Counted from the first letter of the stretch, positions 22,478 through 34,140 are shown. The stretch: 64,000 bases of DNA from Gordionus sp. m RMFG-2023 (GCF_954871325.1 NC_088775.1:39223561-39287560), one strand, 5' to 3'. Program-made: numbers and translations. Notes: generated by a model not told the origin, from the sequence alone.

Positions 22478-22948
22478 CAATGGTTTTAGAAATTCTTTAT
22501 AATATCAAAAACTTTTTAGTGGGTTCTAAACATAAATAAATATTTTTTTATCATCTACATTTCAATCGTGGAGTTAAAAAAAATGGCACTATAAATTTCT
22601 TTATAAACAAGTTTAGAACATCTTTCAAATATTAAAAACTTTTAACTAGGTTAAAAACAATCGTGGACTAAAATATAATAGCAGTGATTACTAAATCCAA
22701 AAGTTTTAGAACATCTTTTTGGTATCAAAAACTTTTAACAAGGCTTAAAACAAAATTTTAAAAATTCATAATTTTTTTCCTCGTGGAATAAAATATAATG
22801 GCAGTGCCAATTTATTGCTAAGCCAAAAAGTTTTAGAACATTTTTCTAAGGCTTAAAATTAATTTTTAAAAAATTTTCACATTTATTTTTTCCTTGTGGA
22901 GTAAGATAAAATGGCAGTACTAATTTGTTACTAAACCGAAAGTTATAA
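22478..22948. repeat. Minisatellite (~115 bp unit), second segment
   Basis: About four units with AAATATAATGGCAGTG and TTTTAGAACAT motifs, continuing the array of 19905-20141 across the hAT-C1 TSD. It is cut at 22949-22956 by hAT-D1. Confidence 0.75.
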
Positions 22949-22995
22949 CATCTTTCCAGGCGCGTAACCAATGGGGAGGAAAGAGGGAAATCCCC

Positions 22996-23031
22996 CCCCC
23001 CCCATCGCAAATTTGACTGCCCCCCCCCCCC
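22996..23031 (+). repeat. Paired C runs inside the left end of hAT-D1
   Basis: Two C runs of about 13 bases flank ATCGCAAATTTGACTG. Comparable G or C runs lie inside the ends of hAT-D2, so they belong to this hAT family. Confidence 0.7.
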
Positions 23032-23051
23032 AAATCAAAATTTTATATTTG

Positions 23052-23265
23052 TAAAGTATTTTAGAAGATTGGTTTATATAAAAATCGTTTATTTAAATTT
23101 AAATTTTATACAATATATATTTTAAAATTTTACATTTTCTTTGAACTAAAAAAAATCTGCTTTATATAACAAAATATATCAAAATTTATATAAAAAAAAT
23201 CAATCTATCAATTTATATCAACATAAAAACAATTTAAAGGTTAGTATTAATCGGTCATATTAACA
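23052..23265 (-). repeat. 3' LTR of the gypsy element
   Basis: On the minus strand it starts TGTTAATATGACCG and ends AAAATACTTTA. It matches 27682-27870 and 32317-32555. About 214 bp, short for this class. Confidence 0.85.
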
Positions 23266-23276
23266 TTCCACCCTTT
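23266..23276 (-). promoter_or_regulatory. Polypurine tract of the gypsy element
   Basis: The minus strand reads AAAGGGTGGAA directly before the TG of the 3' LTR. Confidence 0.85.
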
Positions 23277-23590
23277 AAAAAATGATCTCCACTCAGGTTT
23301 TTCTTGCATGTGAATCTTATCGTGCAGTCAACGTTTCTTGATAGTTTGTCATTAGTATATTTCATTAACTTTTGCTATTGTAAGTTTTTATTATTATTTT
23401 TTTTTTTTAAAAAGAAAAATATTTTATTATATATATTTTTTTAGTCTTTATTTCATTATAAAATTATCGAATTTTTTTGGCAACATTATATTCCTGCTAG
23501 GTCTTTGACTAACAAGACACTGTTCTTGCATTTCTACTTTTTGATCATCATTTCTTCTAAAATTTACAGTAATAGGTATTGCATTTGTTT

Positions 23591-26065
23591 TCACATGTGT
23601 CGTTTCATCCAGAGGTGCACTACTCGTAGACCTTTTTTAATTTGGTCTAAATGTCTTCTAATAATTTTGTCTCCTGTTTCAACTTCAAATGTTAAATTTC
23701 CATTTTTACGTTTTATCGTGCCTTTGTCCCACATATTACCTTTGAAGGTTTTATACCATATTTTGTCACCATTCATGATGTTTCTATTTGACGATAAATT
23801 GCGATTAAATTCGTTCACTTTATCTTCTTGCGGTTTTATCAAATCCCATGTGGTTCTTATGGTTCTGTTGAACATCACTTCGCTTGGTATCTTGTTGGTT
23901 GTCACGTTTGGTGTGTTGCGATAGTTAAATAAAAACTTTTCTAAAGCTATATCTAAGTCTATTTTCTTATTACTTTCCATATTCCTTTTCATGCATATTT
24001 TCATTGATCTTATCATTCGCTCACACTGACCATTGGACTGTTGGTGATGAGGCGCGGTGAAAATGTGATCAATTCCATGATCACTACAAAATTTTTTGAA
24101 CAAGCTACTTGTAAAATTCGTACCATTATCGCTGACTATCATATCGGGTATACCAAACAAACTGATTATTTTTAATAATTCTTTGATAGTAGATTTAGTA
24201 GTTATATCTCTCATTCTTCTAATAACAGGGAATTTGCTAAATGCGTCAACACATACCAAGAAATTGCTACCTTCAAACTGTGCAAAGTCGATGTGCACGC
24301 GTTCAAACACTTTAACAGCTGTTTCCCATGGATTTTGTACATTGTGAGGATTGTCCGCATATTTATTACACGTGTCACAGTTTCTCACCTCCTGATCTAT
24401 TTCAGCGTTTAAACCTGGCTACCACACGTAATCTCTCGCCAACAATTTCGTTTTCCCAGCACCAAGATGCCCTTTGTGTAATTCCTGCAATATCTCCTTT
24501 CTCATATTTTTTGGTATAATGATCCTATTCTCTTTAAAAAGACAATCTTTAATTAAGCTCAGTTCCATTTCCATATTTTTATATATTTTATTCATTATCT
24601 GTTCATGATTCTTTATATTGTTGATTACCTCCATTAATTCGATATCAATACTAGTTTCTTTAACTATTCTTTTAAAATTTATTGGTAAATCCCAAAATTT
24701 GTCATCAATTTTTTTATCATCTATCTCTTGTATAATTTCTTCTGTGCTCATTTGGGGTAATCTTGACAAACAATCCGGTACTATATTTCGTTTCCCGGGC
24801 CTATGAATTATCGTAAAGTCATAAGCTCCCATAGCCAAACTCCATTTTTGAAGTTGCATTGATATGGATGAGTTATCATTAAGTCTCTTTGTAAATATGT
24901 AAACGAGTGGCTTATGATCTGTGATTATTGTAAATCTCGTACCAATTAAATATTCTTGAAACTTTTTTACCCCATATATAACAGATAAAGCTTCCCTCTC
25001 TATATTAGTGTAATTAAACTCTGATTTCAATAAATCTCTTGACGCGAAAGCAATGGGTTTCTCTTTACCATCACCTTCAATATAAAATAAGACTGCGCCT
25101 AGACCTTTCTTTGAAGCATCAGTTGCAATGCCTATTGGTAGATCCGGATTATAAAAATTTAACGTAGGCGGAGTACTTAGCAGATTTTTTAGATCGTCGA
25201 AGCTTTCTTGATGTGTATTATCCCATAACCATTTGTTTTTATTAACCATTTTGTATAAAGGATCAGCGATGTCCACAAAATTACATAAAAATTTTCCATA
25301 ATAGCTCGCCATCCCCAAAAAAGTTGTCAGTTCATCTTTTGTCTTCGGTTCCGGCATGTTAGAAATAGCTTTTATCTTATCATCGTTGGGATGTATACCA
25401 TATTTATCTATATCATGTCCCAAAAAACGTATTTTATCTTGCAGAAATAAACTTTTGTCGAAATTTGGGGTTAATCCATACTTGACGATCTTTTCAAATA
25501 CTTTTTTAATGTTTTCCAAATGTTTCTCATCGTTGTCACCTGTTATTAACAAGTCGTCAATGTAAAATATAACATCTTTCAAATCTCCAAAAATGTTATC
25601 CATAGTTTGTTGGAATATTGCCGACGAAGTTTTTAAACCAAACGGTAGTCTCGTAAACCTATAATAACCTTTATGTGTCGATATCGTAAGAAAATCTCTT
25701 GATTCCTTGTGTATGGGTATTTGGAGAAACGCGTTTTTAAAATCTATCTTGGTAAATTTTTTTACCTTTAGATAATTAGCGATTAAATCATTTATACGTG
25801 GTATAGGGTACTTGAAATCTTGTAAAGCAGGGTTGATAGTATTTTTGAAGTCGGCGCAGAGCCTAAGTGAGCCATCGCTCTTATAAACGGGAGTGAGAGG
25901 ACTAGCCCATCTAACATCTTCAACGGGTTCAATAATTTTATCGTTTATCCACTTTTGAAGTTCTTTTGTTATCAAATCAACTCTAGAATATGATATACGC
26001 CTTGGCGGTATGATTTTCGGTGTGGCATCGTGTTTTAAACGTAATTTGACATAGCTGCGTAGCAT
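23591..26065 (-). pseudogene. pol: Gypsy pol: reverse transcriptase, RNase H, integrase (one TAG)
   Basis: The ATG at 26065 lies 31 bases inside the gag-protease frame, in the -1 frame. RT: RWASPLTPVYKSDGSLR, KFTKIDFKNAFLQIP, FGLKTSSAIFQQTM and the catalytic YIDDLLI (25544-25564). RNase H: TDASKKGLGAVLF, then NIEREALSVIYG and ITDHKPL. Integrase zinc domain: HKGH and CDTC flank a TAG at 24419-24421, in a position where related elements read a second Trp (YVW then PGLN). Integrase core: VHIDFAQFEG, IVSDNGTNF and SNGQCER give the D, D, E triad. It closes with TGA at 23591. The product copies the element RNA and inserts the cDNA. Apart from the single TAG all catalytic residues are present. Confidence 0.92.
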
Positions 26066-27630
26066 TGGTTTTTGTTAAGTTTAAAATTGCATTGCTTGAT
26101 TAATTCTTGTATGGTATTATCATAATCATCCTCGACAATATTTACAAATTTATCTAGTATATTCCCAAAAACTGTTATCCAAGTCCTTCCTAACAGTGTA
26201 ATCTTATCACTCTGGACTACATAAGCAGTTAAGATTTGACTTTTGTCCTCGAATTTTGCCTTGACTTTGGTAGTTCCTAAAACATTTATTGTGTTTCCAT
26301 CATAACCAGTTAATTTAATATCTGATTTATTTAAGATTTTTACTCCAATCTTTTTCGCGATATGAATCGGTAGAATACTATACCTTGACCCGGTGTCAAT
26401 CTGCATCAAAATAGGCAAGTCGTTCAAATATACCGTGACCTTATAAGCATCGTTAGCTGTGTAATTATTATCGGTATCCATATTGTTTATGTCTAAATTG
26501 TATAAATTATATTCTTTTCTTTCTAGTTTGTCATTATCGTCTTCTTTTATCTCTTCTATATTTACAGTGTTTACTTTATTTGTATATCGTGATTGATTAT
26601 TGTCGTTGTTATGATATTTACAATTGCACATTTGATTTGTTCCTCGATTTCCAATATTATGATTATCGTTATATCTTTGAATACATCTTGAATCGTTATA
26701 ATGTCTGTTATATCTGTAATTATAATCATTATTAAATCTATTATTATTATAGTCATTTTTATTATAACTAGCTCTATTATCAAATCTCGAAGAATTATTG
26801 TACGATCCTGGATAGTTTGCTCTGACGTTGTTGTGATAATTCGCGTTATAATTCTGATATCTAGGGTTGTAATTATTTCCTTGATATCTGGGGTTATAAG
26901 TATTTCCTTGATAAATATTTCTTTGAAAGTCATGGCCTCTTGCTGTCCATCGTTGTCTGTTATCGTAATTAGATTGTAAATTTTGTCGTTCATCATGGTC
27001 TCCATATCTCACCAATTGTTTATTTTCTTCTGTTTTTCTGCCTCTTTGCCTTTCTACATGTTTCACGGTTGTATCATCTTCTGTTTTTTCGTTTAAAGAA
27101 ATATTTTCAACTTTAGCAATTATATTTTCTTTCAATTCTAACTCTTTAAAATCATCTCTTAAAGTAAGAACTTCTTCTAATGTAATGTTTTCTTTTAACG
27201 TAATTTTCTGCCTAATATTTTTGCTGATTGACGAAATTTTTACTTTTTCAATAACTCTACTATCACTTAGCAAACATTCATTTTTTAAAATGCATAATCT
27301 ACTTACCCAATCGATCTAACTTTCGTTTTTAACTTGTACAGCTGCATTAAATAATAATAAGTTGGAACTTGTAGATTTCCTCGGGTGTAATAATCTGAAT
27401 TTTTTAATCAATATCGATGGATTGATGAAGTCGGTAGGTGAACATATCGATTTAAGCTTGATGTATACCTCATCTGGTAATCTTCTTGTAAAGGAACCTG
27501 CTTTTACGATGTCCGATATCTGAGTGTCCTTGAAGATGTCTTCAAATCTACTCAAAAAAAAATCGCCATTGCCTGCGTATATTGGAAATTCAATATTTAT
27601 ATTAACATTATTATTGGGAATCTGTTTCAT
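26035..27630 (-). pseudogene. gag: Gypsy gag-protease frame (one internal TAG)
   Basis: ATG at 27630 opens a 104-codon N-terminal gag part (FLSRFEDIFKDTQIS, LPDEVYIKLKS). It stops at TAG 27316-27318 after KNES and continues in the same frame (IDWVSRL) to 26035. A long Asn/Tyr/Arg-rich basic section (about 27000-26600), with a CNCKYH motif, should bind RNA. An aspartic protease follows, with MQIDTGSRYSILP (DTGS at 26386-26397) and VLGRT-type LLGRTW near the end. The pol frame overlaps the last 31 bases. Gag builds the particle; the protease cleaves the polyprotein. It would be about 532 codons if the TAG were read. Confidence 0.88.
26063..26074 (-). promoter_or_regulatory. Candidate gag-pol frameshift or restart site
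   Basis: In the gag frame the minus strand reads C AAA AAC (26074-26068), close to the X XXY YYZ shape of -1 slippery sites but with a C in the first place. It lies after the pol-frame TAA and just before the pol ATG at 26065. A -1 shift anywhere in this short overlap would join pol to gag. Reinitiation at the ATG is the alternative. Confidence 0.4.
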
Positions 27631-27663
27631 ATTTATTTATTTATTTACGATTTCCTCGAATAT

Positions 27664-27681
27664 GTAGCGGAGCTGCCACCA
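27664..27681 (-). promoter_or_regulatory. Primer binding site of the gypsy element
   Basis: The minus strand reads TGGTGGCAGCTCCGCTAC directly after the 5' LTR. TGG fits a tRNA CCA end. The first ten bases fit a leucine tRNA 3' end (GCTGCCA-CCA) as I recall it. The same sequence follows the LTR at 32317. Confidence 0.75.
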
Positions 27682-27870
27682 TAAAGTATTTTAGAAGATT
27701 GGTTTATATAAAAATCGTTTATTTAAATAAATTATTAAATTTTATACAATATATATTTTAAAATTTTACATTTTCTTTGAACTAAAAAAAATCTGCTTTA
27801 TATAACAAAATATATCAAAATTTATATAAAAAAAATCAATCTATCAATTTATATCAACATAAAAAAAAAT
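27682..27870 (-). repeat. 5' LTR of the gypsy element, outer end lost
   Basis: Matches the 3' LTR up to ATATCAACATAAAA, then departs into A, C and T homopolymer runs (27870-27893). About 38 bases of the U3 start present in the other two LTRs are missing. Confidence 0.8.
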
Positions 27871-28119
27871 ACACCCCCCCCCCCCTTTTTTTTTTGTTCT
27901 TAATAACACTTTTTATACTTTATGTATCTAGTCTTATTTTATAATTATTATTATTTTATTTTTTTAAAATTTACCAACCCCTCTAATCTCGATTATACTT
28001 CTGATAGGATAGCTCATATATCTTTCTCTTTTTCCAATTTGGATTTTTTTTCCCCATTTCCCTAGTAAATATCTTCTTTTTTTTTCTCCCATTCAAATAT
28101 ATCCGTTAATATTTTTTAT
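27871..28119. other. Homopolymer-rich junction between gypsy element and LINE
   Basis: A C run of about 13 and a T run of about 10 are followed by pyrimidine-rich sequence up to the first LINE reading frame. It could include the LINE 5' UTR. No other content seen. Confidence 0.4.
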
Positions 28120-30813
28120 TTGTTTTCTCCCTTTCAAAGCCATCCCATGGTAAACTCTTGTTGTCAAGTATTCTTGAAAATAATTTCGCTTAATTTAAAT
28201 GGTGTGTTTAGGCAACACGGTTTACCCGCTTGCCACAATTCTGGAAAATTTCCCCTCTATTACGGCCCAGATCCTTTTATTAACGCTCCTCAGTCGTATG
28301 ACCCCAGTCCGGTTTGTTGTTCCTCAAGCTCTGTTGATTTATTCCTTAATTCGCATAAGCCCCCAGTTCTTTCTAGGATCCCTATAGCCGCTCGAGAGTC
28401 TATCTCAAGGTTTTTTACGTCTCTTATGAATAATTTAAACTCAGATTTCTCCTCAATACCCTTGAGGTTAGATTTAATTAGTTTCTGCTTTCGAGTTTTA
28501 GTTAAGCCCAAGAATAGAATAAATAACTTATCTACCTCAATCAAGGAGAAAGTGTCCAATTTTGGAAATACGATTATCGATGAATTTTCTCGATCTAACT
28601 CTTTAAATCCCAACTCCTTCCGTTGTAAATTGGTCTCTGAAAAATTAGATCTTGGAGATATTAGCGGTGCTGCCCGAATATTGACTTCCGATGATACTAT
28701 TTCACCTATCATATCTTTCAACAACTTCTTGAAAAACATCCACTAGCTTCCCCTTTTAATTTTCACCCGCATGTCTCTTCCCCTATTCCTTTTACCTGTG
28801 ATGAAGTACTTAAGTGCTTAATGTTCTTTAAAAAAGGGACGACAGGTGGGTTGGACGGCTTCAGCCCTGTTTTTTTTGGATTTAATTCAATGCTCTGATA
28901 GTGGTTTTATAGACCCTTTGCTGAAATCATTAACTGAACTTTGCAATAATATCCTCGTATGCGAAATTCCTCTTTGTATTCGTCCTATTCTTTTTGGCGC
29001 ACGTCTTGTTTCTTTAACCAAATCGTATGGTGGCATTAGACCCATAGCCATAGGGTCATTTTTTCGTCGTTTAGTCGCCAAGGCTATTGTAAATAGGATT
29101 CGGACTAAGGCCAGTTCCTTCTTATTTTCTTCACAGTTAGGAGTTGGAGTGAGAGGTTGGTGTGAAGTGGCCTCACATGATGCGCGCATTTTTATAAATA
29201 CTGAGGCCGATGAGGTTTTCTGCAAGTTAGACTTCAGAAATAATACCATCCATAGGAGGGCATTCGTACCATCTTTTTTACACCATTTCCCAAAATACTG
29301 GAATTTCCTTAATACCTGTTATGTCGTTACTCAAATTCGGGGAATTTCCCATATCCTCCGGAGAGGGGATTCAGCAAGGTGATCTACTATCCCTTGCTCT
29401 TTACTTTAGGGATTCAGGATTTGATCAAAAATTTAAAGTCTGATTTCAAATTAGACTTTAATTTATGGTCTCGACGATGGCTCTTTTGGCGGTTCTTTAT
29501 CCAATGTTATGTCGGCTATAGAGTACGTTGAAATGGATGCTCCTAAAATTGGTCTTTCCCTAAATAGAAAAAAGTGTGAAATTTCCTCCCTCAACAATAA
29601 GGATTTTATCCCTCCCTTAGATTTTACAATCATTCCGCACGAGGAACTCTGTCTTTTAGGTTCCCCTATCGGTTTTTCAACTTCCTTTTGTCAAAAAACT
29701 TTTGACGATTTGATCCAATCCCTTTCCAATTCACTCAAGAATCTTCCTCATCTCCCCAAGCATCAGTTCTTCTTTCTCAACAAAAAATGTCTTTTTCTAC
29801 CGAAATTCTTACATTTATTTAAATCAGGTCTTCAAATTAAAATTTAAACATTTTATCGAATCCCTTTTAAGATTTTTCCGATTTCAATTGGTCCCTCGCC
29901 TCTATGCCCGCTTACCGGTGTGGACTGGGATTTTATTGCGTGCTTTCTTTCATCTCGAATATCCTTTACCGATTCTATTTCCTCGCTTATCGAGTTGGAC
30001 GATCCCCTTCTATCTTCAGCTAAACAAGAGTGGCTTACTCTAGTCACCCAAGGCTCCGAGCAGCCAGTTTCCAGTCATCTAAAGAGCTTCCTGGTTCCTA
30101 TGCTTCAATGTGCGTTTGAAAAACTTTGTATGTATCCCTATCTAACTAACCTTCAACTGCTCAGAAACGCAAAAAAAAACTTTAACGGCCATGAATGGCT
30201 AGACGCGATTCCGAGTGGTAAAAAGGAAACGTTACTCACAGACGATGAGTTTCAAACTGCCATTGGCCATAGGCTTGGTTGCCTTATCCCTTCTGTGGAC
30301 ACCTGTGCTGCCTGTCACAAACAGGTTGATCCTTTCTCAAGATATTGTTTCTCGTGCCTCAAAGTCAGTGGCCGTTTTCTGAGGCACGACAACCTTAATA
30401 GGTTAATCGGCAGAGCCTTGATTTCGGCCGGTTTCCCCAATATTTTGGAGCCATTAGGTCTCTTAAATGTGGACGGTAAGCGCCCCGACGGCATGTCTTT
30501 AACGTCTTGCAAGCGGCAAAAGACTTGTCTGGGACGTCTCTTGTGTTACCTCCTTTCCGGCTAACGGAAATACCGACCCCTTGGAACTACAAGAAACCAA
30601 TATGTATAATAAATATAGATTCCTCCCTAATTCTTTTTTATTTATTCCCCTAATTTTTAGCGTCCTTGGAAACCCCGGCCCCCATTGGGTAGAAGAATTT
30701 CGTTAAGGACAGGGTTTAAAAACGAGTCCCTATCTCTTAAACAAAAAATCCAATTTGAAATCCTAAAGGGGAACTACAAATGTTTCTTCGAAAAACTCCC
30801 ATTTCCCTCCTAG
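28120..30813 (+). pseudogene. Non-LTR retrotransposon ORF (RT plus restriction-like endonuclease)
   Basis: One ORF broken by about four frameshifts. N-terminal part: a Cys/His-containing stretch (SCCQVF, FRQHGLPACH) that may be a decayed zinc finger, then RIPIAARESISRF. From 28840: GGLDGFSP, then SYGGIRPIAIGSFFRRL and SQLGVGVRGWCE, RT motifs 1-3. GIQQGD near 29360 and YGLDDG at 29464-29481 hold the catalytic aspartates. C-terminal: a CHKQVD-type finger (30306-30350), NLNRLIGRALISAG, GKRPDG and, after a frame slip at about 30508, GKRLVWDVSCV: the PD...WD pattern of a restriction-like endonuclease. The reading frame ends with KQKIQFEILKG and TAG at 30811. The endonuclease nicks DNA and primes reverse transcription. 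The clade is not assigned. The block is visibly GC-richer than its surroundings. Confidence 0.85.
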
Positions 30814-31435
30814 TTCATCAAATATAGTTATTTATTATATATTAAAAACTGTTTTGTTAATTTTATTTATATTTTGCATTGCAACTATATTTAGGATTTA
30901 ACCACAAAAAAATATTTTTCGTTTATGTATTAAATATTTAATATATATATAATTTTTTGATAATGTATATACTTTAAATAATAAATTAATATTAAATAGG
31001 AGAAAAATTATAAATTTTTTAAATATTTTGTATAGTAAGTTAATAGTAGCTCAACCTTCACTATTTTTGGTTAGCTTCATTGTAAGAGATGAAAAAATTT
31101 CCCCTTAGAAGGAATAATCTAAATTGTATAGATACATGTTGTTGATCATCAGTTAATTTTATTTGGGTCTTCTAATAGTATATAAATCAACCGATTATAA
31201 TTTTTTGACATCTCAAATTGTGTGTTATCATCATCATTACAAGCTTAATTTTTGATATCCACATCATACCCAAAAAGTTACGATTTGAGCTTTGTCAGAT
31301 ATTCCAATATTTGTATGAACTTCAACAATTATTTCACAAATTCTTTCAAATGCTTCAAACTCAAATGAAAGTATTAAAAATACGATCAAATGTATCTTTG
31401 GCAAGCTATATATAACTATAATTATTATGTTATTT
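30814..31435. other. AT-rich stretch after the LINE
   Basis: The first part may be the LINE 3' UTR; no poly(A) tail or simple repeat tail is obvious. An open frame at 31218-31415 has no recognisable features and is probably chance. Confidence 0.4.
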
Positions 31436-31439
31436 TTCA

Positions 31440-31889
31440 ATCAACCCTACCCAATGGCTTGTGGATAACTCCTACTTTTAATATACCATAAGGCAGTTGT
31501 GCAGATAGTCTTGTTTTAACTTTTCTTTTAAACTTTTTATTCCAATTATAAATTTTTCGACAATGTTTTGTTTGTTGCAAAGATCTTCGTGACAAAATTA
31601 TATACAAGAGCCAATAATCATGATTAGATTTACTAAAATTTTTATTAGAACAATTTTCTTTTATTTCTATAGCCTATTTATAATTACATAAACACTTTAA
31701 TGTATATAATGTTTCATCATAACTTGAATTTAACTCTTTTGGAAACACTGCTTTCATGACTAAATATAATTCATCTGGTAAATTACCTATTAAGCTTAGA
31801 GTATTCTTACTATCATGAAATTTTAAATAATCTTCTAACTTGTCAATGGACTTTGTTTTATTATTATTATCCCATATAGGTATATTCAT
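31440..31889 (-). pseudogene. Gag-like fragment of a second LTR retrotransposon family
   Basis: ATG at 31889 opens 71 codons: IPIWDNNNKTKSIDKLEDYL, then LIGNLPDELYLVMKAVFP. The LPDELYL and MKAVFP pattern parallels LPDEVYI and LKSICSP in gag of the gypsy element at 27.6 kb, but the sequences differ enough for a separate family. After the stop at 31674 another frame continues (HCRKIYNWNKKF, LPYGILKVGVIHKPLG) without a known motif. No LTR was recognised for it. Confidence 0.5.
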
Positions 31890-32061
31890 AATTTAGAGAA
31901 AAATTATTAAAATTTTTTAATTATTCTTCACTTTTTCAAATTAATCATTTCTTACGTGTTTTTGATATAAATATTACATTCCAGAACTTTTTCTATCTAG
32001 TTGTCTATGTTCCAGTAGCAAAATCATATTGTCTGTAGATTTTAGAATATTTTGTAAGTCA

Positions 32062-32555
32062 TTATAGCCCAATTTTATTTAGTTCGTCTAATTTGATATA
32101 TACCTCATCTGGTAGTCTTCTTGTAAAGGAACCTGCTTTTTCGATGTCCGAGATTTGAGTGTCCTTGAAGATGTCTTCGAATCTACTCAAAAAAAGCTCG
32201 CCATTGCCTGAGTATATTGAAAATTCAATATTTATATTAACATTATTATTGGGAATCTGTTTCATATTTATTTATTTATTTACGATTTCCTCGAATATGT
32301 AGCGGAGCTGCCACCATAAAGTATTTTAGAAGATTGGTTTATATAAAAATCGTTTAATTAAATAAATTATTAAATTTTATACAATATATATTTTAAAATT
32401 TTACATTTTCTTTGAACTAAAAAAAATCTGCTTTATATAACAAAATATATCAAAATTTATATAAAAAAAATCAATCTATCAATTTATAAAAAAATCAATT
32501 TATATCAACATAAAAAAAACAATTTAAAGGTTAGTATTAATCGGTCATATTAACA
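32062..32555 (-). mobile_element. Second, truncated copy of the gypsy element (LTR, PBS, gag start)
   Basis: A complete LTR (32317-32555, starting TGTTAATATGACCG on the minus strand), the same PBS (32316 downward) and the gag start (ATG at 32265, FSIYSGNGELFLSRFEDIF, then RRLPDEVYIKLDEL) closely match 27.2-27.9 kb. The copy breaks off at about 32062-32075, where gag is replaced by unrelated sequence. The LTR has a 17 bp internal duplication (AATTTATAAAAAAATC). Confidence 0.88.
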
Positions 32556-32849
32556 ATTTGAATATCAATTTTCCAACATTTTATTCAAAAATATTAATAA
32601 AATAGTATTTAGTCAAAGAGATTGAAATCAAACGATAATTTATTTTATTATTATATATATTTATTCTATTAAATTTAAAATTATTAGTGAGTTAGAATTA
32701 ATAAGTGTTTTTAATAATATTTTAATTATTAATATATATCTATAATTTTTTAAATATTTTTCATTTTTACTTCCATTTTGTAAAACAGAAGAAATAGAAA
32801 TACAAAAGTTAAATAAGGCTGAGCATGAAAAAAAGTAATGTGTCGTAAG

Positions 32850-33698
32850 CCATATATTATTGAATTCAATTGATCAATCAGAGTTTATCATTGCTGCTTA
32901 TTGCATAATAAATTTTTTTAGCTCACTACTTTGTAGAAATTTACAAAAACCAAATTTAGATTTGGTTCAGGTTATTGATTTGACGGAAAATATATATGAA
33001 CAGGTAGATAGAATAAGAATGAATGTAGATAAATATTTTCATAATATTTATCTAAACGTTGAATCGAAGGCTAAATTTTATGATATAACACTAATTAAAC
33101 CTCTTCTAGCCCCTAGGCCATTATTGAGATGTAAAATAAATATTGGCTCAACTGAAGAATATTATAAAATATTTATCTTCATCCCATTCTTAGATACTTT
33201 TTTATCCCAAATAAAAGTACATTTTTATATAAAAAACAAGTCTTTAGGAATCTTCAAGTTTTATTACCCAAAGATCCTTCTTCGTTTTCTAATGCCACTA
33301 TTGGTAAAATTAAATATTTAGCAAAATTTTATTCCTATGAGATTGATACTGAAATAAATTTAATCAGTGAATTCGAGTTGTGGTATAAAAATTTACTACG
33401 TTTAGCTATTTTACCTGAGCATGCTAATGATGCGCTCAATCGGTGTAAAGAAACCTTGGCTCAATTTCCTAATATTTTTAAGTTGTTTTATATTCTTGCA
33501 TGTTTGCCTATTACAACATGTACGAATGAAAGGACTTTTTCCAACTTGAGAAGGTTGAAAACATATTTACGAAGTACTGAATCTCGGCTAAATGGGTTAG
33601 CTCTGTTAAATATACATAGAGATTTGGTTCCAACGACAAACGAAATTCTTGATGAATTGGCAACATTCCCAAGAAAATTAAAAATCACATTATAATTA
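32850..33698 (+). pseudogene. hAT-D1 transposase, C-terminal half
   Basis: The first frame (to 33321) gives SEFIIAAYCIINFFSSLLCRNLQ, then NIYEQVDRIRMNVDKYFHNIY, and NIGSTEEYYKIFIFIPFLDTF, the helical region of hAT transposases of the DUF4371/zinc-finger-MYM-like group. A frameshift near 33250-33330 leads to the C-terminal domain: LPITTCTNERTFSNLRRLKT and SRLNGLALLNIHRDL. The N-terminal half with the catalytic domain is absent. The same family appears at 54.6-55.2 kb in hAT-D2. Confidence 0.85.
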
Positions 33699-34140
33699 TA
33701 GAAAATATTTTGTATAATATTGTATTTGATAAGAAGTTAAAAAAAACTTGTTAATTTAATTATTTTCTAGTCAATATTTTATATACACTACTATTAGTAT
33801 TTTCACAAAAAAAAATTAAATTCTACTTATATTGTATGAGAATTTAAGCTGAGGCTAGTTTTTAAAGCAAATTTTATAAAAAAATGACATTACACTTTAT
33901 TTCAACTTTACATTTAAAAAAACTTTATTAAATATAATATATTTAACTTGAAATAATAAAAAATAGGTTTGTAATATGCATAACACGAATTAGTAAATAA
34001 TAGTTAAAAATAGAAATATAATTATTATTAAATTATTCATAATTTAATAGAATAGCTAAAATATAAGACCCGGCCGAAGGCCGGGGGAAAGCTGGTTGAA
34101 GGCCAGGTTAAAGGGGTTTGGGGGCGAAGCCCTGAAAATT
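33699..34140. other. 3' part of hAT-D1
   Basis: AT-rich up to 34050, then a GC-rich subterminal patch (GACCCGGCCGAAGGCCGGGG at 34067-34086, GGGGGCGAAGCCC near 34119) and a C run at 34143-34153 before the right TIR. The GC patch is partly palindromic and looks like subterminal repeats. Confidence 0.6.

Larger units (their letters stand above)
23052..27870 (-). mobile_element. Ty3/gypsy LTR retrotransposon, nearly complete
   Basis: LTRs at 23052-23265 (3') and 27682-27870 (5', missing its outer 35-40 bases where a C run begins). A PBS lies beside the 5' LTR and a PPT beside the 3' LTR. The gene order is gag, protease, RT, RNase H, integrase, the order of the Ty3/gypsy group. The coding region of about 4 kb is open except for two TAG codons. 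No TSD can be given because the 5' LTR end is lost. Confidence 0.9.

Noticed and set aside
23505-25565. Plus-strand open frames over the gypsy element
   Set aside because: They mirror the clearly conserved minus-strand pol gene and have no independent motif support.
26571-27005. Isoleucine/threonine-rich frame inside gag
   Set aside because: Out-of-frame shadow of the Asn-rich gag section; no start context and no conservation signal.
28290-28739. Minus-strand 149-codon frame over the LINE
   Set aside because: Shadow of the + strand LINE ORF, which has matching RT and endonuclease motifs downstream.
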